A stretch of DNA of 6,468 nt. Source: JALQUL01 sp964556425 (GTDB lineage: Bacteria > Pseudomonadota > Gammaproteobacteria > Burkholderiales > Burkholderiaceae_C). The notes beneath the pieces are model-generated. The model was not told the DNA's origin. It did no database searches and saw nothing but the letters and a program-made list of their open reading frames with translations. This document shows, piece after piece, positions 1 to 6,329 of this stretch (positions within the stretch are counted from its first letter, which is position 1; the number at the start of each line of letters is the position of its first letter). The stretch is from NCBI GenBank assembly GCA_964556425.1, contig CAZKWC010000105.1:1-6468 (forward strand), in the 5' to 3' direction. A program made the translations under genes and the position numbers.

Positions 1-28
1 TTGCAAGCAAAGCCATTTTTAAAATTTT

Positions 29-1204
29 TTATAAAACTTCAAAAACACCAGCTGCACCCATACCACCACCAATACACATGGTCACTAAAACTAATTTAGC
101 ACCACGACGTTTACCTTCAATAAGTGCATGACCAGTTAAACGTTGGCCCGACACACCATAAGGATGACCCACTGCAATTGCACCACCGTTCACATTGAGT
201 TTGTCTGCTGGAATACCTAATTGGTCGCGGCAGTATAAAACTTGTACAGCAAATGCTTCGTTGAGTTCCCACAGGTCAATGTCTTGTACTTTTAAACCCA
301 ATTTTGACAATACTTTTGGAATGGCAAAAACTGGGCCAATTCCCATTTCGTCGGGTTCGCAACCCGCTACGGCAAAACCTAAAAAGCGACCTAATGGTTG
401 CAAGCCTTTTTGGGCGGCTACTTTTTCATGCATGACCACACAAGCGCCTGCGCCATCAGAGAACTGACTTGCATTACCAGCAGCCACCAATCCACCTGGC
501 ATTGCAGAGCGAATATTGGCTAATGCCTCTTGAGTGGTGCCAGCACGAATGCCTTCATCATTGCTTATGGTGACTTGTTTGGTGCTTAGACCCATGACAG
601 GATCGGCAATGCCCATAGTGACTGTAATTGGCGCTATTTCGGCAGCAAATAAACCTGCTTCTAGCGCGGCAGAAGCTCTTTGTTGGCTTTGTGCGCCGTA
701 TTCATCCATACGGTCACGACCGATGTTGTAACGCTTGGCAACGTTCTCGGCGGTTTGCAACATATTCCAATAAATTTCGGGTTTGTTTTTTACCAACCAA
801 GGGTCGGCCAACATATGTTTATTCATTTCTTGTTGCACACAAGAAATACTCTCTACACCGCCAGCCACAAAAATATCACCCTCGCCAGCAATTACCCTTT
901 GTGAGGCAAGTGCAATAGCTTGCAAACCAGAGGAACAAAAGCGGTTAATCGTAAAACCAGAAACCGTGACTGGGCAGCCCGCACGTAATGCAATTTGCCT
1001 TGCAATATTGGCACCTGTGGCGCCTTCAGGATTAGCACAACCCATGATGACATCTTCCACTTCAGCAGCTTCGATGTTGGCTCTTTGAATTGCATGTTGA
1101 ACGGCATGACCACCTAGGGTGGCACCATGGGTCATGTTAAATGCACCCTTCCAACTTTTTGCCAAAGGTGTACGAGCGGTAGAGACGATTACAGCAGATG
1201 TCAT
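29..1204 (-). CDS. Acetyl-CoA C-acyltransferase (3-ketoacyl-CoA thiolase, FadA-like)
   Basis: This is a cytoplasmic thiolase of 391 residues, a normal full length. It cleaves 3-ketoacyl-CoA with CoA to give acetyl-CoA and a shortened acyl-CoA, the last step of beta-oxidation. The thiolase signatures are all visible: nucleophilic Cys90 in NRFCSSGLQA, NEAFA at 315-319, the active-site His347 in GHPYG, and the second catalytic Cys377 in MCIGGGMGAAG near the C-terminus. The ATG at 1204 is well supported by an AAGGAG ribosome site 5 bases upstream. It follows the multifunctional hydratase/dehydrogenase gene on the same strand after 175 bases, so a two-gene beta-oxidation unit is likely. A biosynthetic acetoacetyl-CoA thiolase is possible from sequence alone, but the neighbour favours degradation. 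Chain-length preference cannot be read, so I give no symbol. Confidence 0.95.
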   Translation of the reverse strand: MTSAVIVSTARTPLAKSWKGAFNMTHGATLGGHAVQHAIQRANIEAAEVEDVIMGCANPEGATGANIARQIALRAGCPVTVSGFTINRFCSSGLQAIALASQRVIAGEGDIFVAGGVESISCVQQEMNKHMLADPWLVKNKPEIYWNMLQTAENVAKRYNIGRDRMDEYGAQSQQRASAALEAGLFAAEIAPITVTMGIADPVMGLSTKQVTISNDEGIRAGTTQEALANIRSAMPGGLVAAGNASQFSDGAGACVVMHEKVAAQKGLQPLGRFLGFAVAGCEPDEMGIGPVFAIPKVLSKLGLKVQDIDLWELNEAFAVQVLYCRDQLGIPADKLNVNGGAIAVGHPYGVSGQRLTGHALIEGKRRGAKLVLVTMCIGGGMGAAGVFEVL

Positions 1205-1209
1205 GATGA

Positions 1210-1215
1210 CTCCTT
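1210..1215 (-). promoter_or_regulatory. Shine-Dalgarno site of the thiolase gene
   Basis: Read on the minus strand this is AAGGAG, five bases before the ATG at 1204. It is the clearest ribosome-binding site in the window and fixes the thiolase start. It suggests the thiolase is initiated independently and does not rely on coupling to the distant upstream gene. Confidence 0.85.
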
Positions 1216-1334
1216 GATTTAAAAAGCGCTAGGGTAAATGTTGAAAACTAACAGCACATTGACCCCCAGCCTTAATGAATAATTGATGAATTAAATATTT
1301 GGATAGATGAAAAATGAGAAAACTTTTTTTAAGC

Positions 1335-1366
1335 TAATGCCTTTTGCTGGGTTGCTTTTGGCATTA
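1335..1366 (-). terminator. Weak hairpin after the hydratase/dehydrogenase gene
   Basis: The arms TAATGCC (1335-1341) and GGCATTA (1360-1366) are perfectly complementary over 7 bp around an 18-base loop. The hairpin lies 13 bases past the stop codon of the minus-strand multifunctional gene. On that strand the hairpin is followed by an A-run and only later by T-rich sequence, so it lacks the U-tract of a normal intrinsic terminator. It may be a partial attenuator or an mRNA 3'-end stabiliser between the two fad-like genes, or chance. Confidence 0.3.
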
Positions 1367-1379
1367 AGGGCATAATAGA

Positions 1380-3479
1380 TTAAGCAAAGTTTTTACCTTC
1401 AGCCACTAATTGTTGAATGAGTGCAGCAGGTTTCCAAAACTCGGCATCGTCAAGTGGGTTTTGTGCAAAACGATTCATAGCTTGCACCACATTGAACAAG
1501 CCTACCTCTTGGGCGTAATGCATAGGGCCACCACGATAGAATGGGAAACCGTAACCAGTGATGTACACCATATCAATATCGCTGGCTTTAGCGGCGATTT
1601 TGTCTTCCAAAATATGTGCGCCTTCGTTTACCAAAGAGAACACCAAACGCTGCACAATTTCTTCGTCAGAAATCTTACGAGCAGTAATGCCTAAAGACTG
1701 ACGATGCTGTGTAATCATGTCCACTACTGCTTGGTTAGGAATGGCATCACGTTTGCCAGCTTGGTAATCATACCAACCTGCCCCTGTTTTTTGACCATAA
1801 CGACCCATTTCACAAAGTAGGTCTGCTGTTTTGCTGTATTTCATATCGGGACGCTCTAGCGCACGACGTTTACGAATGGCCCAGCCAATATCGTTACCCG
1901 CTAAGTCGCCCATACGGAAAGGACCCATAGCAAAACCAAATTTTTCGACTGCTTTATCGACTTGCGCTGGTGTACAACCTTCGTCTAATAAAAAGCCCGC
2001 TTGCCTACTGTATTGCTCTATCATGCGGTTGCCAATAAAGCCATCACATACACCAGATACCACAGTAGTTTTTTTGATTTTTTTACCAATCGCCATAACA
2101 GTGGCCATCACGTCTTTGGCGGTTTGTTCACCACGCACCACTTCTAATAATTTCATGACGTTAGCAGGGCTAAAGAAATGCATGCCCACCACATCTTGCG
2201 GACGCTTTGTAAAAGAGGCAATTTTATTGACATCAAGGGTGGAGGTGTTGCTGGCCAAAATAGCACCAGGTTTAGCCACTGCATCGAGTTGTTTAAACAC
2301 GGCTTCTTTAACGCCCATTTCTTCAAATACTGCCTCTATGATGAGATCGGCATTTTTTAAATCTTCATAAGACAAGGTAGTGCTTAACAAGCCCATACGC
2401 TTTTCAAAAACTTCGGGCTTGAGTTTGCCTTTTTTGACTTGTGCTTCGTAATTTTTACGAATGGTCGCTACCCCACGATCGAGGGCTTCTTGTTTGGTTT
2501 CTAAAATCGTAACTGGCAAACCTGCATTTAAAAAATTCATGGAAATGCCGCCACCCATAGTACCTGCACCAATTACGCCCACTGATTGAATGTCACGCTT
2601 GGCAGTATCGGAGGGAATATCGGCAATTTTTGCGGTGGCACGGTCGGCCATAAAAATATGGCGCAATGCGCGAGACTCGGAAGTCCACATTAAATTGATA
2701 AAAATTTCTCGCTCTATATCGAGACCCGCATCGAGTTTATTTTTAGTGGCTGCTTCAACGGCTGCCACACATTGCAATGGGGCTGGCAGATTTTTTGCCA
2801 TGCCTTTCACCATATTACGGGCAAACTGAAAATAGGCATCGCCTAATGGGTGCTTACAAGGCAAATCGCGCACCATTGGCAAGGGCCTTACAGAGGCAAT
2901 TTCTTGGGCAAATGCTTTGGCTTCAGCTAACAATGCTTCTGGGCTAGTTGCCATTTTTTGAAACAACTGTTGGCCTGGTAAAAGCGCTAATTTTTCGGCG
3001 GGAATGGCCTCGCCAGAAACAATCATATTGAGGGCAGGCTCTACGCCAATCACTCGTGGCAAACGCTGTGTGCCACCTGCGCCTGGAATGAGACCCAATT
3101 TAACTTCTGGTAAAGCCACTTTGGTGCCACTTGCGGCCATACGATAATGACAGCCTAAAGCTAATTCGAGGCCACCACCCATGACCACGCTATGAATAGC
3201 CGCCACAATAGGTTTTGAGGAGTTTTCTAGGGCTTTAATAACGCTTAATAAATTAGGCTCTTGCAAGGCTTTTGGTGAACCAAATTCACGGATGTCAGCG
3301 CCACCCGAAAAGGCATTACCTGCGCCGGTAATGACAATGGCTTGCACTTCACGGTCGGCAAGGGCTTTGGCTAAACCATCGGTGATGCCAATACGTGTAC
3401 TTAGGCCTAAACCATTTACTGGCGGGTTATCGAGAGTGATAATCGCTAGGTTTTGCTCTTTTTGGTAATGCGCTGTCAT
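1380..3479 (-). CDS. Multifunctional enoyl-CoA hydratase / 3-hydroxyacyl-CoA dehydrogenase (FadB/FadJ-like)
   Basis: This 699-residue cytoplasmic enzyme carries out two consecutive beta-oxidation steps: hydration of trans-2-enoyl-CoA, then NAD-dependent oxidation of the 3-hydroxyacyl-CoA. The N-terminal crotonase domain (about 1-190) shows SGGADIREFG and the catalytic pair Glu105 and Glu125, spaced 20 apart as in mammalian enoyl-CoA hydratase. The Rossmann domain begins near 299 with GAGTMG (GxGxxG at 304-309). His434 and Glu446 in HFFSPANVMKLLEV match the dehydrogenase dyad, and two C-terminal dehydrogenase domains follow (GPFRMGDLAGND near 519; GYGFPFYRGGP near 642). The IPGAGGTQRLPR wording resembles the peroxisomal bifunctional enzyme type more than E. 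coli FadB. I prefer the ATG at 3479, preceded by GGGGA at 10 bases, over a TTG at 3554, because the extra 25 residues lie before the usual crotonase start. The thiolase gene follows. Confidence 0.95.
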   Translation of the reverse strand: MTAHYQKEQNLAIITLDNPPVNGLGLSTRIGITDGLAKALADREVQAIVITGAGNAFSGGADIREFGSPKALQEPNLLSVIKALENSSKPIVAAIHSVVMGGGLELALGCHYRMAASGTKVALPEVKLGLIPGAGGTQRLPRVIGVEPALNMIVSGEAIPAEKLALLPGQQLFQKMATSPEALLAEAKAFAQEIASVRPLPMVRDLPCKHPLGDAYFQFARNMVKGMAKNLPAPLQCVAAVEAATKNKLDAGLDIEREIFINLMWTSESRALRHIFMADRATAKIADIPSDTAKRDIQSVGVIGAGTMGGGISMNFLNAGLPVTILETKQEALDRGVATIRKNYEAQVKKGKLKPEVFEKRMGLLSTTLSYEDLKNADLIIEAVFEEMGVKEAVFKQLDAVAKPGAILASNTSTLDVNKIASFTKRPQDVVGMHFFSPANVMKLLEVVRGEQTAKDVMATVMAIGKKIKKTTVVSGVCDGFIGNRMIEQYSRQAGFLLDEGCTPAQVDKAVEKFGFAMGPFRMGDLAGNDIGWAIRKRRALERPDMKYSKTADLLCEMGRYGQKTGAGWYDYQAGKRDAIPNQAVVDMITQHRQSLGITARKISDEEIVQRLVFSLVNEGAHILEDKIAAKASDIDMVYITGYGFPFYRGGPMHYAQEVGLFNVVQAMNRFAQNPLDDAEFWKPAALIQQLVAEGKNFA

Positions 3480-3653
3480 GTGTTTGGTTTCCCCATAGAA
3501 AGAACTAAAAAACTGAATTCTTTCATTGTCGCTGGGTAAAGCGTATTGATGCAACTTATTTTGTCACCACAGGGACAAAGTGAGAGCATTGCGCTTTTAA
3601 ATGAACCGCTTGAAATGAATCTAGCAGGCTATTTAAAAGCCTTTGAGGGCAGG
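3480..3653. other. Leader/promoter region of the beta-oxidation genes
   Basis: Because a terminator lies just to the right, the minus-strand fad-like genes need a promoter within this stretch. I see no clear sigma-70 pair. A short inverted repeat, TTTGTC (3560-3565) and GACAAA (3574-3579) with an 8-base spacer, lies about 80 bases upstream of the chosen ATG. It could be an operator half-site pair. GGGGA at 3490-3494 (minus strand) is the likely ribosome site. No convincing small gene is visible on either strand. Confidence 0.4.
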
Positions 3654-3687
3654 CAAAACAAAACCCCTAGGGTTTATCCTAGGGGTT
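3654..3687 (-). terminator. Rho-independent terminator of the YbbA-type ATPase gene
   Basis: A perfect 10-bp stem, AACCCCTAGG (3662-3671) and CCTAGGGGTT (3678-3687), closes a 6-base loop. Read on the minus strand the stem runs into TTTTGTTTTG, a good U-tract. On the plus strand the following bases are A-rich, so it works in one direction only. It lies 42 bases after the ATPase stop codon and ends that transcript before the beta-oxidation genes. Confidence 0.9.
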
Positions 3688-3729
3688 GGTCAAAAAAGCT
3701 TTGGAGCGTTAAGCACCTACAGTTGGGCC

Positions 3730-4449
3730 TTAGGCTTCAATGACTGCAGTTTCGGCTTCTAATGAAGTAAGTGATGTTAACTCCGAGGCCCTGCCTTCGG
3801 CTATGGTCATTACCCTTGCGCAGCGTTTGGCCAAAGCATTATCGTGGGTCACCATAATAAGCGTAGTGCCTAAATCTTGATTTAATTGCATCATTAAATC
3901 CATAATTTGCCTGCCGGTAGCAAAGTCTAAACTGCCCGTGGGTTCATCAGCCAATAACAAGGCAGGTTGCACCACAAAAGCCCTTGCCAAGGCCACGCGT
4001 TGTTGTTCGCCGCCACTTAAGGTTTTTGGATAATGATGAAGCCGCTCTGATAGGCCTACCCTTTTTAACATTTCGGTGGCAGGCCCTTTAGGGCTGCTGT
4101 GGCCTTGTAATTCTAGAGCTAACATCACATTTTCTAGGGCAGTGAGACGACCCAATAATTGAAAACTTTGAAATACAAAACCAACTGATTGTGCCCTGAT
4201 TTGCGCTCTGGCATCTTCGCTAGCGGCAAACAAATCTTGACCTAATATATGCACACTTCCCGAGCTAGGGGTATCTAATCCTGCAATAATAGACAACAAG
4301 GTACTTTTACCAGAACCAGAAGCTCCTACAATGGCAAGTGTTTGCCCTTTGCTGACTTCAAAACTAATATCATGCAATATATGAAGTGAGCCACTGGAGT
4401 CAGTGACCACTTTATTTAAATTTTTAACCGAAATAATGGGATTTGTCAT
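3730..4449 (-). CDS. ybbA: ABC transporter ATP-binding protein, YbbA/LolD family
   Basis: This is a 239-residue cytoplasmic ABC ATPase with every core motif: Walker A GASGSGKST (42-50), Q-loop Gln94, signature LSGGEQQRVALARA (144-157), Walker B LLLADEP with catalytic Glu169, D-loop GSLD (172-175) and switch His202. Length and motif wording match the LolD/MacB/YbbA branch, whose members pair with FtsX-like permeases acting on the outer membrane or periplasm. The divergent TesA gene next door points to YbbA over LolD, which usually sits beside lolC/lolE. No permease gene follows: a strong terminator comes 42 bases after the stop. The partner is either encoded elsewhere or absent. The ATG at 4449 overlaps the esterase ATG by two bases. 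The upstream Shine-Dalgarno is poor. A TATAAC box at 4464-4469 is a weak -10 candidate that would give a very short leader. Confidence 0.9.
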   Translation of the reverse strand: MTNPIISVKNLNKVVTDSSGSLHILHDISFEVSKGQTLAIVGASGSGKSTLLSIIAGLDTPSSGSVHILGQDLFAASEDARAQIRAQSVGFVFQSFQLLGRLTALENVMLALELQGHSSPKGPATEMLKRVGLSERLHHYPKTLSGGEQQRVALARAFVVQPALLLADEPTGSLDFATGRQIMDLMMQLNQDLGTTLIMVTHDNALAKRCARVMTIAEGRASELTSLTSLEAETAVIEA

Positions 4450-5182
4450 GTCTTGTTTCAGTAGTTATAGGTGTCACTTTAGCTTATTTTTAAAAAACCT
4501 GCTGTTTAGCCTGTTAATTGTTAGCTCGTTTTTGAGTTTGGCACAAAACACAAGCTCTACAAATGTAAGCGAACAAAAACCAAACACCAAAAATACTATT
4601 TTAGTGGTGGGTGATAGTTTATCTGCAGAATACGGCCTACAAAGAGGTACAGGCTGGGTGCCATTATTAGAGAAAAAATTAATTAGCAAGCAGTTGGACT
4701 ATAGCATTAGCAACCAAAGCATTAGTGGCGATACCAGCTTTGGTGGCAAAGCTCGCTTTAAAACCGCCTTAGAAAAAACAAAGCCTAGCATTGTTATTTT
4801 AGAGCTAGGTGCCAATGATGCACTAAGAGGTTTAGATTTAAAACAGACCAAAAGTAATTTAGCTTATATGATTGATTTAGCACTAGAGCAAAAAGCAAAA
4901 GTGTTATTGTTGGGCGTACAAATGCCGCCCAACTACGGACCACAATATGCTAAACAATTTGCTGCAATTTACCCAGAATTGGCCAAAGAGAAAAAAATTG
5001 CAGTAGTGCCTTTTTTCTTAAAAGGGGTAGCCGATGTAAGCGACATTACCCAATACATTCAAGCAGACCGACTACACCCCAATGAGGCGGCACAACCCAT
5101 TATTTTGAATAATATTTGGCCACAACTCTTACCTTTGCTGCAAAAAAACAAAGCCTCCTCTTCTACTCAGAAAGCATCTTAA
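4448..5182 (+). CDS. tesA: Periplasmic TesA-type GDSL esterase / acyl-CoA thioesterase I / lysophospholipase
   Basis: This is a 244-residue SGNH hydrolase. The family hydrolyses acyl thioesters, aryl esters and lysophospholipids. The blocks are in order: GDSLS with nucleophile Ser57, block II Gly94 in SISGDTS, block III GAND (121-124) with Asn123, and block V DRLHP with Asp207 and His210, completing Ser-Asp-His. The N-terminus is a Sec signal: Arg8 and Lys16, hydrophobic 18-31, likely cleavage after SLA (Ala32), so the mature enzyme is periplasmic. I choose the ATG at 4448, with GGGA six bases upstream. GTG at 4403 and ATG at 4436 are in frame but reach further into the opposing ATPase gene and lengthen the signal n-region. 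A Ser/Lys-rich tail follows the catalytic core. mnmH begins 3 bases after the stop, implying co-transcription. Its promoter must lie inside the ATPase coding region. Confidence 0.93.
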   Translation: MSCFSSYRCHFSLFLKNLLFSLLIVSSFLSLAQNTSSTNVSEQKPNTKNTILVVGDSLSAEYGLQRGTGWVPLLEKKLISKQLDYSISNQSISGDTSFGGKARFKTALEKTKPSIVILELGANDALRGLDLKQTKSNLAYMIDLALEQKAKVLLLGVQMPPNYGPQYAKQFAAIYPELAKEKKIAVVPFFLKGVADVSDITQYIQADRLHPNEAAQPIILNNIWPQLLPLLQKNKASSSTQKAS

Positions 5183-5185
5183 AAA

Positions 5186-6244
5186 ATGGCAGTCCAATTA
5201 ATTAGCGCTGCACAAGCCCTACAAAATCTTGATAATTTTAGCGTGGTAATAGATGCCCGTAGCGAAGATGAACATGCACTTGATTGTTTGCCCCATGCAA
5301 TTAATTGGCCTACTTTAAATAATCAAGAAAGAATTTTAGTGGGCACTTTGTATAAACAACAAGGCGCTTTTGAAGCAAAAAAAATTGGCGCTAGTTTAGC
5401 AGCAGGCAATATAAGCCGGCATATTCAAAACCATGTTTTGCAATTGCCAATTACATGGAAACCATTGCTGTATTGTTGGCGTGGTGGAAAACGCAGTGGC
5501 TCTTTGGCTTTAATCCTCGATCAAATTGGTTTTAAAGTGAATTTAATTGAAGGAGGCTATAAAGCCTTCCGAGCCGAACTGGTAAAAAACATTGCTGAAC
5601 TCGCTTTAAAAATTGAGTTTAAAGTGGTGTGTGGTTTAACAGGTTCTGGAAAAACCAGGTTGCTGCATGAGTTGGCTAGGCAAGGTCATCAAGTGTTAGA
5701 TTTAGAAGCCCTTGCCCGTCATAGAAGCTCGGTATTAGGACTCATGCCAGGCGACCATCAACCCTCACAAAAAGCCTTTGACACGGCCATTTGGAATGTA
5801 TTGCGCCGTTTAGATTTAAGCCGACCTGTATTTGTAGAATCGGAGAGTAAAAAAGTAGGCAATGTAGCCATTCCCGAAGCCTTAATACAGGCAATTAGGC
5901 AAAGCCCCTGTGTGATATTAGAACTTGGTTTAGAGCACCGGATTGAATTACTCATGCAAGACTATGCCCACTTTAGCCAAGATAGCAATAGCTTTATAAC
6001 AAGGCTTAATACCCTAACCCAAAGCCTTGGCAAAAAACAAATAGAAAGCTGGATCGAATTAGTGCAACAAGCACAAACTCCACAGGTGGTAAAAGAGCTA
6101 TTGCAATTGCATTACGACCCCATTTATGTGAGCTCTTCACAGCGTAATTTTTTGCAGTACAAAAATGCCAGCACTTATAGGCTTGGGGGGTTGGAGGCGG
6201 CTGAATTGGAGCGAGTGGCTGGCGAAGTGGCGCTTGCTAAGTGA
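5186..6244 (+). CDS. mnmH: tRNA 2-selenouridine synthase (rhodanese plus P-loop protein)
   Basis: MnmH (SelU, YbbB) replaces sulfur with selenium in 2-thiouridine at wobble position 34 of certain tRNAs, using selenophosphate and passing through a geranylated intermediate. The protein has 352 residues, close to the E. coli length of about 364. The N-terminal rhodanese domain (about 1-130) carries Cys97 in YCWRGGKRSG, the same number as the essential E. coli cysteine. The C-terminal part has a Walker A loop GLTGSGKT (150-157), DLEALARHR (172-180) and VESESKKVGN (217-226), which are family hallmarks. The ATG follows the esterase stop by 3 bases without a strong ribosome site, so translational coupling is likely. 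A selenophosphate synthetase (selD) should exist elsewhere in the genome. If not, the protein may act only in the geranylation step. A structured terminator follows the stop. Confidence 0.95.
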   Translation: MAVQLISAAQALQNLDNFSVVIDARSEDEHALDCLPHAINWPTLNNQERILVGTLYKQQGAFEAKKIGASLAAGNISRHIQNHVLQLPITWKPLLYCWRGGKRSGSLALILDQIGFKVNLIEGGYKAFRAELVKNIAELALKIEFKVVCGLTGSGKTRLLHELARQGHQVLDLEALARHRSSVLGLMPGDHQPSQKAFDTAIWNVLRRLDLSRPVFVESESKKVGNVAIPEALIQAIRQSPCVILELGLEHRIELLMQDYAHFSQDSNSFITRLNTLTQSLGKKQIESWIELVQQAQTPQVVKELLQLHYDPIYVSSSQRNFLQYKNASTYRLGGLEAAELERVAGEVALAK

Positions 6245-6249
6245 TAGTG

Positions 6250-6329
6250 GCTAAGTGGTTTGCTTGAAGTTGGCTTGGCACTGCGCTGTAGCCACACTTT
6301 TGCAACAGTGACCAACTACTTAGCTTTTT
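6250..6329 (+). terminator. Long-loop intrinsic terminator of the tesA-mnmH unit
   Basis: Arms GCTAAGTGGTT (6250-6260) and AACTACTTAGC (6314-6324) form an 11-bp stem with one G-U wobble, followed at once by TTTTT. The 53-base interior can add a further helix, GG-CACTG (6277-6283) with CAGTG-a-CC (6306-6313). It begins six bases after the mnmH stop codon. The minus strand has no U-tract after the mirror stem, so it should act on the plus strand. The long interior is unusual for a simple terminator. Confidence 0.65.

Larger units (their letters stand above)
1205..1379. other. Intergenic gap between the two beta-oxidation genes
   Basis: This gap of 175 bases holds the thiolase ribosome site at one end and an imperfect hairpin at the other. 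In the middle is an AT-rich, partly palindromic stretch at 1272-1294 with outer arms TTAAT and ATTAA. I find no reading frame that looks coding and no convincing -35/-10 pair for the thiolase on the minus strand. Whether the thiolase has its own promoter or is read through from the upstream gene cannot be decided from the sequence. Confidence 0.6.

Noticed and set aside
1..16. Possible minus-strand gene start (ATG at 16, reading MALLA) after the thiolase
   Set aside because: Only five codons are visible, and the 12 bases between the thiolase stop and this ATG have no ribosome site, so it cannot be supported.
1831..2370. Plus-strand open frame of 179 codons
   Set aside because: It lies wholly antisense to the dehydrogenase domain of the multifunctional enzyme. 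The encoded peptide is Ser/Pro/Thr-rich with no domain, as expected of a shadow frame.
3546..3743. Plus-strand open frame of 65 codons in the intergenic region
   Set aside because: It runs straight through both arms of the minus-strand terminator and into the 3' end of the ATPase gene. It has no ribosome site and no recognisable domain.
4403..4447. Longer esterase with GTG start at 4403 or ATG at 4436
   Set aside because: Both extend further over the ATPase gene, lack a good ribosome site and give a longer signal-peptide n-region than needed. The ATG at 4448 has GGGA at ideal spacing.
4464..4469. TATAAC as a confident -10 box for the ATPase gene
   Set aside because: No matching -35 hexamer is found 16-18 bases upstream and the leader would be only about 8 bases, so I mention it only as a weak candidate.
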